Part shown: in pieces, positions 1-8,097 of the stretch | Numbering within the stretch: position 1 is the first letter of the stretch | How the letters are laid out: each line of letters starts with the position of its first letter | Source of the DNA: CAIMWS01 sp964409245 | Lineage (GTDB): Bacteria > Verrucomicrobiota > Verrucomicrobiia > Limisphaerales > UBA1319 | Length of the DNA stretch: 64,000 nucleotides | NCBI GenBank assembly: GCA_964409245.1 | Contig: CAYPCQ010000030.1 | Span: 1 to 64,000, forward strand | Direction of reading: 5' to 3' | The notes under the pieces: generated by a model | Seen by the model: only the letters and a program-made list of their open reading frames with translations | Databases searched by the model: none | Told to the model about the DNA's origin: nothing | Translations under genes and position numbers: made by a program

Positions 1-80
1 GTCGTTTCGAGGCAGACTAAAACAAGTTAGCGCTTATGGGGCATCGCCCTGGGAAAAACGGCCCCGATAAATCAACCGCC

Positions 81-211
81 AGCCCTGAAAGGGCAGCCAT
101 ACTACAGCCCAGGGCCAATGAGCGCAGCGAATGACGCCCTGGGTAATCCCACCCAAAACCAGGTCTGCGCTGCGCTCCCCCTGGGCTGGATGATTCCGCC
201 CTTTCGGGGCT
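81..211. repeat. Long imperfect inverted repeat (REP-like dispersed element)
   Basis: Two arms of about 34 bases, 81-115 and 178-211, are inverted copies of each other with a few mismatches. Each carries a GAAAGGGC core and a CAGCCCAGGG end. They flank a 62-base centre that contains a second match to the CAGCCCAGGG/CCCTGGG motif. The element has no convincing ORF of its own and lies directly against the RHS fragment that follows. It resembles dispersed palindromic intergenic repeats found in planctomycete and verrucomicrobial genomes; that link is from memory, and copy number in this genome cannot be judged from one window. Confidence 0.6.
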
Positions 212-215
212 TTCT

Positions 216-434
216 AATGACGGCAACCTGGCGCGCGATTCGCTTTGGCCTTATGCGTGGGATGCGGAGAACCGGTTGATTACGATGGAGAGCAAATTGG
301 CATCGCTGCCCGGCACGAGCCTGGCCAAACGGGTGGAATTCACCTGCGACTGGCAGGAGCGGCGCATCAGCCAAAAGGTGTATAATTGGGATACTGGCTC
401 CAAGGTGCTGGCGCAACAAGTGGCTCGTCCTTGA
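216..434 (+). pseudogene. RHS-repeat protein fragment
   Basis: An open frame of 72 codons, without a start codon, ends in TGA at 432-434. It begins NDGNLARDSLWPYAWDAENR and continues with the pattern of RHS/YD repeats (DGNLxxD...WDAENRL...RRIxxKVY). RHS proteins are very large secreted or toxin-delivering beta-cage proteins, so this is only a C-terminal scrap. The upstream part is replaced by the inverted repeat at 81-211, and no RHS frame continues to base 1. The gene is probably dead. Confidence 0.6.
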
Positions 435-807
435 ATAGGGTGCAGGTTCAAACCCGCCGGGCGGGATGGCCACTCGCCAGGGTTGTGGCGCCAGAACGAT
501 CCGGCTGGTTTCATCCGCCCGGCCGGGCGGCAGGCCCAGGCGCAAGGCGGCCGCCAGCCAGTTTTCCGTTCATCGCCGGCCCTCCCATATTTCAGGCCAG
601 GAGGTTCGTGGATTCCGGCGGCGCGTTGCGGCAGTAATTTCGACAGCCTGGCCAGCGGCTCCAGTTGGGGATGGGTGGCAACGATCCGTGAGCGCGGTGG
701 GAGCCGGAGACGATCACGGCAATTGCCGCCCACCGCAGGAGGCGGTCGGTTGCCATTCATAAACACCTGAACCAGGGCGCCTTCGCAAGCTGGATGCACC
801 CGCAAAA
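435..807. other. Gene-free stretch, no recognisable content
   Basis: The interval runs from the end of the RHS fragment to the stop codon of the GH9 gene. Open frames exist on both strands, but they overlap one another, are rich in Arg, Pro and Gly as expected of chance frames in GC-rich DNA, and show no family motif. It may be decayed coding sequence. No terminator with a T-run was found downstream of the GH9 stop. Confidence 0.4.
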
Positions 808-3471
808 TCAGCGCGCCGGGGGGCGCACCACCCAATTGGCGGCGGCGAATGCGCGCCGGCCATCAGGCCATTGCACTTCCGCCTCCACCCACGATTCACC
901 GGGCAGGCTGGAAACGATTTGATAGCTTGCGCCCAGGCCTGGCTCCTGGCCGCGCGCTTCCCAGACCACGGTGGCCTGCTTAAGGCCGCTCCCGGCCAGG
1001 TCCGCCCGGACGGTGAAAGCCTGCCCCACCGCAGCCTCCCGCGGCACGCCGGTGAGGCGCAGGCTCGCGGATGGTTTCCAGGGCTGGGTCTTGAGCGCGG
1101 TCTGGGCCATCAGGAAAGCCAATGCCCCCAGGCCGCGCCCCTGGTCGGCGATCACAAACTCGGTGGTCACATTGAAGCTGTCGCCCCAGCGGTCATAAAA
1201 TGGGTAAGGGGCGTCTTTGGCGCCGTCGGAGGGGAAACTCAAGGCGCCCAATTCCTTCTGGTAATGATGCAGGAATTGGAATCCGGCCTGGATGTTGCCC
1301 AGGGGGATGCCCGAGGGCGGCAGGAGGCGGCGGTCGTTCTGGGCGAATTGGTGGACAATATCGCGCTGCCGCTTCCAGCCCAGGCCGGCAAGGTGGCAGA
1401 CATTGACGGGATTGCAGCCGCCCTCGTAGTTCAGGTTGGAAAGGATCGCGTCAAACAAATCCGTGTCCACCCCGCTGGCGCCATCCTGGCGCTCGAGCTG
1501 CAGCGCCACGGCGAGGTCGAACGCCTGGCCGGTGGAGAAATACCAGCCGGCGTTGCGGAACCGTTTGTTGGCGTCGGGAAAACCGCTGCCGTAGGCGCAT
1601 TCGCGGGCGTAGCGCAGCTGGTCCTGGCCTGCGGCGAGGATTTCCTTCCGGCACGCGGCCAGGTGCCGGGCATCCATCTGCTCCGCCTTCAGCCGGCCGG
1701 TTTGGGCCGCGAAAGCGTAGCTGCGCACGGCGCAGCCGTAGCCCTCATACAGCCGCCACCAGGTCCAGCGGCGGGTGGCGCGGTCCGCCGGATCGAACCG
1801 CCCGGCCACCTCCCGTTCGAAGGCGCGGTCGCCGGTGGCCAAAAAGAGTTCAGTGGCGGCCCAGGCCAGTTCGTCGTCGTGCAGGAATTCGTGCCCGTAG
1901 TGGCTGATTTTTTGGTAGGCGCCGTTGCGGCCATGCCGGGCGATGGCGGCCTCCAGGAAAGCCCAGCCTTGGCGGGCCTTTTGCAGATAGGTTGCCGCCG
2001 GTCCCGGGAACTGCTTCCGGAAACGCGGGGAGGAGGAAATCTGGGCCAGGGCGGCGACGGCGGCGGCCGTGGCGCTGGTATTCTTGGGCCAGACCACCTG
2101 CGGATCCCCCTGGTCGGGCGGCACATTGTCCTCGTAGGCCCGCTCGCGGGGATAAACCAGGAAATAAAAACCGCCGTCGTCATCCTGCATTTTCGCCAGG
2201 AAATCAGCCTCCCACCGGGCTTCCTCCAGCAGGTCGCTTTGCCCATTGCCGCTCTCCGGCAGGCCCAGGTTGTCCAGCTCGCCCGCCCCGGGGAAGGCGT
2301 CCGCCGAGAAGACGAGGTAATGGATGAGGGCGGCGCTGTTGATGGTGTATTTGCTGTAATCACCGGCATCGTGGTGGCCGCCGCTCACGTCCACCTGGCC
2401 CTGCCTCACGAAAGGATATAGGGAGCTGTCCACCCCGCGCAGCTGGGGCGCGGTATGGCGGGAATCCTTTTGGGCGCCGTCGGACATGCCCTGGATGAAC
2501 CGCTGCGTGGCCTTGAAGTCCGGGGTGGGGACTTGCGCGGGGGCCAGGTGGCAGGAGCCATGCGCGAAGCGGGTGAAAGGCAGTTCGTTCGCGGCGCCAC
2601 AGCGCTGGTGATACAGGCCCAGGGCATAGGTGCGCGCAAAGGCCGCCGCCACGCCCTCGTCAATCCGGAACGGGAAGGAAGCCCCCAGGCCGGGCGCCGC
2701 CAGGCGGTATTCGCCGGGCGTGCGGAGCCGGGAGAAATCGGCCTCCAGCACCTGTTGATACGTGGGGAAGGTGAAGCCCTGGTCGCGGCGCGGCCGCAGC
2801 GTGCCCGCAAAAACCTCCCGGCCGGAGCGCGCATCCACAATGGTGAAGGCGGCCGGGGCGGCGCCGCCGGAGGCGCCGGCCAGGGGCAGCTCACCCAGGC
2901 TCCCCAGGTAATAGCCCGCCATCGCTTTTTTGGGGAATCCGGGCACATAGCCCGCCTGGTTCACGTGGAGGGCGGGGCTCCACCGCAGGGGGTCCAGGCG
3001 GGCGGCGAAACGCATCTGCGCGGCTGGCCAAAGGCGGCCGCCGGGGTTTTCCACCACCACCTCCTGGCCCGCCGCCACCGCCCGGTCCAGCTCCAGGCAA
3101 AGGTAATTGCCGATGCGCAGATCGCGGCGTTTCAAAGGCGCATACCAGACCCGGCGCTTGAAGCCCACGCGGGCCACTCCGCAGGATTTGCCATCGGCCC
3201 GGACCGTGAACTCGGCGGCGTCCGGCAGCCGGGGCTGGCCATTGGCGCCCACGAAATCCCACTCCTTCACCCGGGCCGGATCCGGATCCTTGGTGGTGAC
3301 CCGCAGCAGCTCCAAAACCTGCGGGGAAATGATCCGCAACGCATGACTGCCCACTGCGGGCAGCGCCAGGGGCGTGCTTTCATCAAACGCATCCGCCGCC
3401 GCTCCGTCCGCTGGCTGGTGAATGATCAGCCAGGAGGCGGCGAGCAGGAACCTTATTTTTTCCAGTAGCAT
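808..3471 (-). CDS. Secreted glycoside hydrolase family 9 (endoglucanase-like)
   Basis: The product is about 887 residues and is predicted to cut beta-1,4-glucans outside the cytoplasm. An N-terminal signal peptide (MLLEKIRFLLAASWLI) is followed by a beta-rich region and then a cellulase N-terminal Ig-like domain opening with HVNQAGY near residue 170. The (alpha/alpha)6 catalytic domain follows: GGHHDAGDYSKY near 365 supplies the conserved Asp pair, and NVTTEFVIAD near 770 supplies the acid Glu. A final beta-sandwich fills the last 90 residues. I start at 3471 because this places Met directly before the signal peptide; an in-frame start at 3507 adds 12 non-hydrophobic residues. The gene lies downstream of, and on the same strand as, the sugar-acid operon. 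GH9 membership is clear; the exact substrate (cellulose, xyloglucan or mixed-linkage glucan) is not. Confidence 0.9.
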   Translation of the reverse strand: MLLEKIRFLLAASWLIIHQPADGAAADAFDESTPLALPAVGSHALRIISPQVLELLRVTTKDPDPARVKEWDFVGANGQPRLPDAAEFTVRADGKSCGVARVGFKRRVWYAPLKRRDLRIGNYLCLELDRAVAAGQEVVVENPGGRLWPAAQMRFAARLDPLRWSPALHVNQAGYVPGFPKKAMAGYYLGSLGELPLAGASGGAAPAAFTIVDARSGREVFAGTLRPRRDQGFTFPTYQQVLEADFSRLRTPGEYRLAAPGLGASFPFRIDEGVAAAFARTYALGLYHQRCGAANELPFTRFAHGSCHLAPAQVPTPDFKATQRFIQGMSDGAQKDSRHTAPQLRGVDSSLYPFVRQGQVDVSGGHHDAGDYSKYTINSAALIHYLVFSADAFPGAGELDNLGLPESGNGQSDLLEEARWEADFLAKMQDDDGGFYFLVYPRERAYEDNVPPDQGDPQVVWPKNTSATAAAVAALAQISSSPRFRKQFPGPAATYLQKARQGWAFLEAAIARHGRNGAYQKISHYGHEFLHDDELAWAATELFLATGDRAFEREVAGRFDPADRATRRWTWWRLYEGYGCAVRSYAFAAQTGRLKAEQMDARHLAACRKEILAAGQDQLRYARECAYGSGFPDANKRFRNAGWYFSTGQAFDLAVALQLERQDGASGVDTDLFDAILSNLNYEGGCNPVNVCHLAGLGWKRQRDIVHQFAQNDRRLLPPSGIPLGNIQAGFQFLHHYQKELGALSFPSDGAKDAPYPFYDRWGDSFNVTTEFVIADQGRGLGALAFLMAQTALKTQPWKPSASLRLTGVPREAAVGQAFTVRADLAGSGLKQATVVWEARGQEPGLGASYQIVSSLPGESWVEAEVQWPDGRRAFAAANWVVRPPAR

Positions 3472-3537
3472 GGCCCCACCGTAGCGCGGCGGAATGGCCA
3501 GGTCCATCCCGCTTTGCGCCGGATTCAGCGCCCACCA

Positions 3538-5907
3538 TCACTGGAACTGCTCCAGCAGCCAGCGGCAGTTCACCACTTTTTCCACCAGGTCAAGCGGCAG
3601 GTAAAAATAGTGGCAGGACGGCTCGAAACCAATCCGCGAATCTGCGCACACCAGGGGATAAAGCTGGCGGGCCAGGCGGATCTCGGCCTCCAGGCAGCCC
3701 CGGATCTCCGCCCGCCAGCGGGCGCGTTCAGCCGGGGCCGGATTATTGCCCGCTTCCGCCAGCGCATCGCGGGCCATCACAAAGCGCGCCTGGTTGGCCA
3801 CCGCCTGGAAATGCAAGGCCGCCGCCCGGGCAAACCGCACGTCATCTTCCGCCTGGCTGCGCTGGGCGGCCGGGGAGTTTTGAGCCGCCAATTCCAGTTC
3901 CGCCACCGCGAGTTCAAATCCTGCCGCCACCTGCTCAAACTGCGCGGCAAAAATCCCGGGCGGGTACGGGCCCCGCCAGCCTTCCAAGTCGTCATAGGGA
4001 ATGCCCCACATGGTGGCCCGGTAACCGGTTTTCACGGGATACAGGGGATTGGCCGGACCCCACTGGATAGGGGAATGGTAAACCACGCCAATGTGGAACG
4101 GATACTGGCGGAACGCCTCGCTGGCCAGGGTCCACGCCCGGCGCGCGTGCGGGGCGCCCTCCTTGCCAAACCGGTCCCGGGCCAGGCCCTCCAGCACCGT
4201 TTCCACGCCGGGGGCTGGGGTTTGGTTGAGCCGCTGGGCCAGCTGAAAATTGGGCGATGGATGCCCGCCCATGGTCCAGCCGACCAGCATTCCCTGCGGC
4301 TGGAAGGGGGCCAGGTTGTGGATGTGCCCGGCCACCAGGTCCAGCACGGGCAAATAGGGGATGCTGGCGATTTCACAGGTATTGTTGAACTGGATCTCCG
4401 CCGCCGGCCTCACCCCCGCTTCCCGGGCGGCCGCCCAATGCCGCCGCGCGCGCGGCCCGGGCCCCACCGCCGAGATGGAATATTCGCCCACCTCGCTCTT
4501 GATGCCGCCGCGCTCGATCGGCAGGCTCCATTCGCTGGCGGACATCAGCCAGGCCGGTTTGGGCAGCCGGGCGATGATCTCCCGCGCGTCGCCATGGCCT
4601 TTCCAGCCCCAGTCGGACAGGATCACCTCCGCCTGGGGGTTGCCGCGGTGGACTCCCTCCTCCAGCACGCTGGCAACCTCCGCGATGAGGTCCGTATCAG
4701 TACGGCTCCGGCACCGCGCGCAGGATTGCCAGGCCCCATGGGAGGCGCAGCTGGTCAGGTTTTCGGAAGCGGTGATCGCATAAATCCCCCCCAGGCCGGG
4801 CACCTGGCGAAACACATGCGCGAGGGCATCGGCCAGCCATAGGCGCACCGCCGGATGCGAGGTGCACAGGGCGGTGAACCCGTTTTCCCGCACCCCGCCC
4901 AGCTCCGCCCGCTTTGCAAAGAACGGCTCGGGCATGGCGCGCGGCTCGTTCATATACAAGAAAACCCGGACCCCGTGTTTCCCGCACCGCTCCACCAGGG
5001 ATTTGAGATTGGCCAGGCGCTTTTCGTGGCCGGCGCCGAACTCGGGGAACGGGGCGCCACCGGGAGCCAGGTCGCGCAGGACTGCGTGCAGCCACACGCC
5101 ATTGACGCCCACCGCGGAAAGCCGCTGGAGGAATCCCTCCGGGTAAGGATCCAGTTCCGGATTCAGCAGCGGGTCCCCGTAAACGGCCAGGTAGGAATAA
5201 ACCAGGCGCAATGAAACCGGCTCGTTTCCGGTGGATTTGGCGATGGCCCCCGGAGCCAGAGGGGTGCTCAGTTTCCGGACGAAACTGAAACGCGGCTCGG
5301 CTGGCCCGCGGATGCCACCGCCAAACTCCTGCTCCACCACCTGGCGGATCACGGCCGCCCGGCGCTGCGCTTCCGCCGCGGGCGGCTGGTAACGGAGCGG
5401 TTCGCACCTGGGCTTGAGGCTGCCCAGCTTGATCCAGAGGAAATCGTCTTCCCGCAGCGCAAAGGCCAGCTTTTCGGGCGGCATTTCCAGCAGCGCCAGC
5501 AATTGGTCATAGGGCAAAAGATGCCAGTTGCGGCGAATCAAGGTGATATAGCCGCGCGTCTTCATCTCCGCGGGGATGACTCCGGCGGGCGGCAAGCCCA
5601 TGGAGGACGCCAGATCCTGGACGCGCTCGCTCGAGGCGCCCAGGATCGCCGCCAGTTTGCCCGGATCGACGAGGCCCCAATTCCGCCAGACAAACTCATG
5701 CACACGGTCCGGGAAATGCCGGCTCACAATGGGGGGAGGCGCCGTGCCTTCGGGCAGGATGGTTTCCGCCGGGGTGGCCCGGCCGGGACCGAACGCCAGG
5801 AGGCAGCAGCACCACCAGGCGGCGCGGGCCAGGGCGCCGGTCATGGCTCGCGCCACGCTTGGCGCCGCGCGATCCAGCCGGAATGACCGATCCAAGGGTA
5901 TGGGCAT
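3538..5907 (-). CDS. Secreted TIM-barrel hydrolase-like protein with N-terminal helical repeats
   Basis: The product is about 789 residues and not assigned to a named family here. A hydrophobic segment about 25 residues in (WWCCCLLAFG) looks like a signal peptide; a second Met at 5844 would place it right at the N-terminus. Two similar helical modules (FVWRNWGLVDPGKLAAIL and LIRRNWHLLPYDQLLALL) lie near residues 70 and 125. A large region with TIM-barrel glycosidase character follows (GVNGVWLHAVLRDL, VRVFLYMNEPRA, ILSDWGWKG, EIQFNNTCE), and the C-terminus is alpha-helical. The longer open frame, from 6117, would overlap the dehydratase gene and is rejected. The gene begins 10 bases after the dehydratase stop, so it is probably the last gene of that operon. 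A GH20-like or other exo-glycosidase role is a guess. Confidence 0.75.
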   Translation of the reverse strand: MPIPLDRSFRLDRAAPSVARAMTGALARAAWWCCCLLAFGPGRATPAETILPEGTAPPPIVSRHFPDRVHEFVWRNWGLVDPGKLAAILGASSERVQDLASSMGLPPAGVIPAEMKTRGYITLIRRNWHLLPYDQLLALLEMPPEKLAFALREDDFLWIKLGSLKPRCEPLRYQPPAAEAQRRAAVIRQVVEQEFGGGIRGPAEPRFSFVRKLSTPLAPGAIAKSTGNEPVSLRLVYSYLAVYGDPLLNPELDPYPEGFLQRLSAVGVNGVWLHAVLRDLAPGGAPFPEFGAGHEKRLANLKSLVERCGKHGVRVFLYMNEPRAMPEPFFAKRAELGGVRENGFTALCTSHPAVRLWLADALAHVFRQVPGLGGIYAITASENLTSCASHGAWQSCARCRSRTDTDLIAEVASVLEEGVHRGNPQAEVILSDWGWKGHGDAREIIARLPKPAWLMSASEWSLPIERGGIKSEVGEYSISAVGPGPRARRHWAAAREAGVRPAAEIQFNNTCEIASIPYLPVLDLVAGHIHNLAPFQPQGMLVGWTMGGHPSPNFQLAQRLNQTPAPGVETVLEGLARDRFGKEGAPHARRAWTLASEAFRQYPFHIGVVYHSPIQWGPANPLYPVKTGYRATMWGIPYDDLEGWRGPYPPGIFAAQFEQVAAGFELAVAELELAAQNSPAAQRSQAEDDVRFARAAALHFQAVANQARFVMARDALAEAGNNPAPAERARWRAEIRGCLEAEIRLARQLYPLVCADSRIGFEPSCHYFYLPLDLVEKVVNCRWLLEQFQ

Positions 5908-5917
5908 GGCTAAGATT

Positions 5918-7129
5918 CTATTTGGAAAAGGGCAGGCAGGCCGGGCCAAGCGGCTCGAAACTTTTATAGGTGAGGATGAATTCCTGGTGACCGAGCGCCT
6001 CGGAGGCGGTGCGCCGGCCTTGAGCCACGGCCAGGGTTGACGCGTAGGTTTCCTGCCCCACCTGTTCCAGCGTGGCGGCGCCCTCCAAAATCCGGCCGGC
6101 GTCGATGTCCATGTCATCGGTCATGCGGCGATAGGTCTCCGGGTTGGCACACACTTTGAGCACCGGAGATATGGCGGAGCCGACCACCGATCCCCGGCCG
6201 GTGGAAAACAGGATGAGGTGGGAACCGCAGGCGATAAGCTCGGCGATTTCCGCGTTGTCATTGATGTTGGGGAAGCCAAAACGGACCTCGCCGTCCGGCA
6301 CCACATCCAGCAGATACAAGCCGCCCCGCGGCGGGGCGTCGCCCGGTTTGAGGAGGCCGGAGATCGGCGAGGCTCCGCTTTTGCTGTAGGCCCCCATCGA
6401 TTTCTCCTCCTGGGTGGTCAGGCCGCCGTCCGCGTTGCCGATGGCGAAGCTGCCATGGCCGAGCACGGAATAATACCTGGCGGCCTTCGCCACGGAGCCG
6501 ATCAATTCCCGACCCAATTCCGGGGTGACGGCCCGCTCCGCCATGATGTGCTCGCAGCCGATCAATTCACCGGTCTCCTCGAAAATGGCCGCCGCCCCGG
6601 CGGCCACCAACTGGTCGAACGCCCGGCCGATGGCGGGATTGGCGGTGATGCCGCTGGTGGCGTCGGAACCGCCACAAACCGTTCCCACGATGAGTTCGTG
6701 GAGGCCCATGGGGCCGCGCGGGGCATCCGGGAGGCGTTGGACCCTCTGTTGAACCCAGGCCCGGCCTTCCGCCACACTCTGGCGGGTGCCGCCGGCGGTC
6801 TGGATGCAGATCGTGTGCACGGGCCGGCCGGAGCCGCGCACCGACTGGGCCAGGCCGGCGCGGTCAAAACTCTCACAGCCGAGAGCCACGAGCAGGACGG
6901 AGTTCACATTGGGATGGGTGCACAAAGCCCGCATCATCCGGCCGGCATAGGGATTGGGATAGCAGCCCCCGAAGCCGATCAAGTGAACCTCCTGCTCCCG
7001 GAAGGGCCAGGCGATTTCACGCGCGACGTGATGCGCGCACTCGACCAGGTAGGCCACCACCACCACGTTGCGGATGCCCTTCCGCCCGTCCGGGCGCAAG
7101 AAAGCGGTAATTTCAGTGGGATTGGACAT
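5918..7129 (-). CDS. UxaA-family dehydratase, large subunit
   Basis: The 403-residue product matches the C-terminal catalytic part of altronate/galactarate dehydratases and the large subunit of sulfolactate lyase. These enzymes remove water (or sulfite) from a sugar acid or related acid. Motifs seen are FLRPDGRKGIRNVVVV at the N-terminus, GFGGCYPN, ALGCE and TVCGGSDATSG, whose cysteines are family hallmarks, and ILFSTGRGS. In many bacteria this part is fused to an SAF domain; here the SAF domain is a separate gene upstream, overlapping by 17 bases, so the two are translationally coupled. There is no clear ribosome-binding site. The substrate cannot be read from sequence; altronate, galactarate, sulfolactate or another hexonate are all possible. 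Confidence 0.9.
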   Translation of the reverse strand: MSNPTEITAFLRPDGRKGIRNVVVVAYLVECAHHVAREIAWPFREQEVHLIGFGGCYPNPYAGRMMRALCTHPNVNSVLLVALGCESFDRAGLAQSVRGSGRPVHTICIQTAGGTRQSVAEGRAWVQQRVQRLPDAPRGPMGLHELIVGTVCGGSDATSGITANPAIGRAFDQLVAAGAAAIFEETGELIGCEHIMAERAVTPELGRELIGSVAKAARYYSVLGHGSFAIGNADGGLTTQEEKSMGAYSKSGASPISGLLKPGDAPPRGGLYLLDVVPDGEVRFGFPNINDNAEIAELIACGSHLILFSTGRGSVVGSAISPVLKVCANPETYRRMTDDMDIDAGRILEGAATLEQVGQETYASTLAVAQGRRTASEALGHQEFILTYKSFEPLGPACLPFSK

Positions 7130-7442
7130 AAGAGCGGCCGGGTTCGAGCGTCCAGGTGGGGAGATAATCGCTTTTCATGTTATGCAGGTGGACCAGTTCG
7201 CCGGGCGCGATGGCGCAGGTGGCGGATCCAATGGGCGCCCCATACTTGATGATCTTTTCGCCGGGCGCAATGGGCCGGGCGGCGATTTTGAAACCGAGGG
7301 GGATCGGTTCCCGGAGGACGACGGCTTGCAACGCCTTAATCACCAGGCGTTCTCCAGCCGGCAGGGTGGCAATGGCGATATACACATTATCCGCGGGCGC
7401 CAGGTGGAGGAGGCGCGGATCCAGGGTTTCAGAACTTTCCAT
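7113..7442 (-). CDS. UxaA-family dehydratase, SAF-domain small subunit
   Basis: The 109-residue protein consists of one SAF domain, the small or N-terminal part of altronate dehydratase and of sulfolactate lyase. Family features are the NVYIAIATLPAGE entry and the central LGFKIAARPIAPGEKIIKYG stretch, followed by the IAPGELVHLHN end. It presumably forms a complex with the large subunit encoded next, since the genes overlap by 17 bases. It also overlaps the aldolase gene upstream by 14 bases, so the three genes form a tightly coupled operon. Confidence 0.88.
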   Translation of the reverse strand: MESSETLDPRLLHLAPADNVYIAIATLPAGERLVIKALQAVVLREPIPLGFKIAARPIAPGEKIIKYGAPIGSATCAIAPGELVHLHNMKSDYLPTWTLEPGRSYVQSH

Positions 7443-8088
7443 ATTTCAAATAAGCTTCCTGGGGATCAATCCCTTGCAGGATGGCGGTGCGCACTTTGTT
7501 TTCCGTGCGCAAGACATCTTCGACTTGTTCCACCACCTCCCCGGCCCTCTCCTGGGGGATGATGACGACTCCATCGCGATCGGCCAGGACGTAATCGCCG
7601 GTGCGGATCTGAACTCCGCCAATCACAATCGGAGTGCCCAGGCTGTCCGGAATCCAGCGGCCCACCACGTCCCGCGGAGTGAAGTAACGGCACCAAACCC
7701 GCAGGCCGATCCGGAGGATGAACCCACTATCCCGGCAGCCACCATCGACAATATAACCCCGCACCCCGCGGTAAAGGAACGTTTCGGCCGAGAGCTCCCC
7801 CATGTGCGCCAGGGTTGAATCGTTGGGCTGGCAGATCACCACGCTGCCCCGGGGCGCTTGGGAAAGCAAGCCCGTCCATTCCAGCAAGGTCTGGTGGGCG
7901 TCGAGTTTGAGGCCGGTATGACCGCTCACGGTGAAGATGCGCCCCGCCAGGGAACGGGAAGCGTCCAGGGGCCGGAGCGTATCCGGCAACACCTGGTTGG
8001 GCAATCCCATGGACCGCAGGACATCGTAGACCGCGCCGGAGTAACATTGCTCCAAACGGCCGGCTAGTTGGGGGTCATCAAAGTTCAT
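7429..8088 (-). CDS. RraA-family aldolase/decarboxylase-like protein
   Basis: The 219-residue protein has the RraA fold. Metabolic members split 4-hydroxy-4-methyl-2-oxoglutarate and related 4-hydroxy-2-oxo acids, or decarboxylate oxaloacetate, with a divalent metal; others bind RNase E. Characteristic segments are CYSGAVYDVLRSMG, GELSAET and IVDGGCRDS, the last holding the Arg-Asp that positions substrate and metal, and RTGDYVLADRDGVVIIP. The ATG at 8088 is chosen over TTG at 8091 because TAAGGAG sits five bases before it. In this operon a metabolic role is far more likely than RNase regulation. I infer cleavage of a 2-oxo-3-deoxy acid made by the adjacent dehydratase. Confidence 0.88.
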   Translation of the reverse strand: MNFDDPQLAGRLEQCYSGAVYDVLRSMGLPNQVLPDTLRPLDASRSLAGRIFTVSGHTGLKLDAHQTLLEWTGLLSQAPRGSVVICQPNDSTLAHMGELSAETFLYRGVRGYIVDGGCRDSGFILRIGLRVWCRYFTPRDVVGRWIPDSLGTPIVIGGVQIRTGDYVLADRDGVVIIPQERAGEVVEQVEDVLRTENKVRTAILQGIDPQEAYLKYGKF

Positions 8089-8097
8089 CAAGGCTCC

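Noticed and set aside
441..465. Second tRNA-like motif (GGTTCAAACCC)
   Set aside because: No five-pair stem and no cloverleaf can be formed around it.
871..2421. Long plus-strand open frame antisense to the GH9 gene
   Set aside because: It mirrors the minus-strand codons of a clear GH9 gene, and has low-complexity Gly/Val/Ala composition and no motif.
5908..6117. N-terminal extension of the secreted hydrolase-like protein
   Set aside because: It would overlap the dehydratase gene in another frame and lacks signal-peptide character; the start at 5907 fits the operon spacing.
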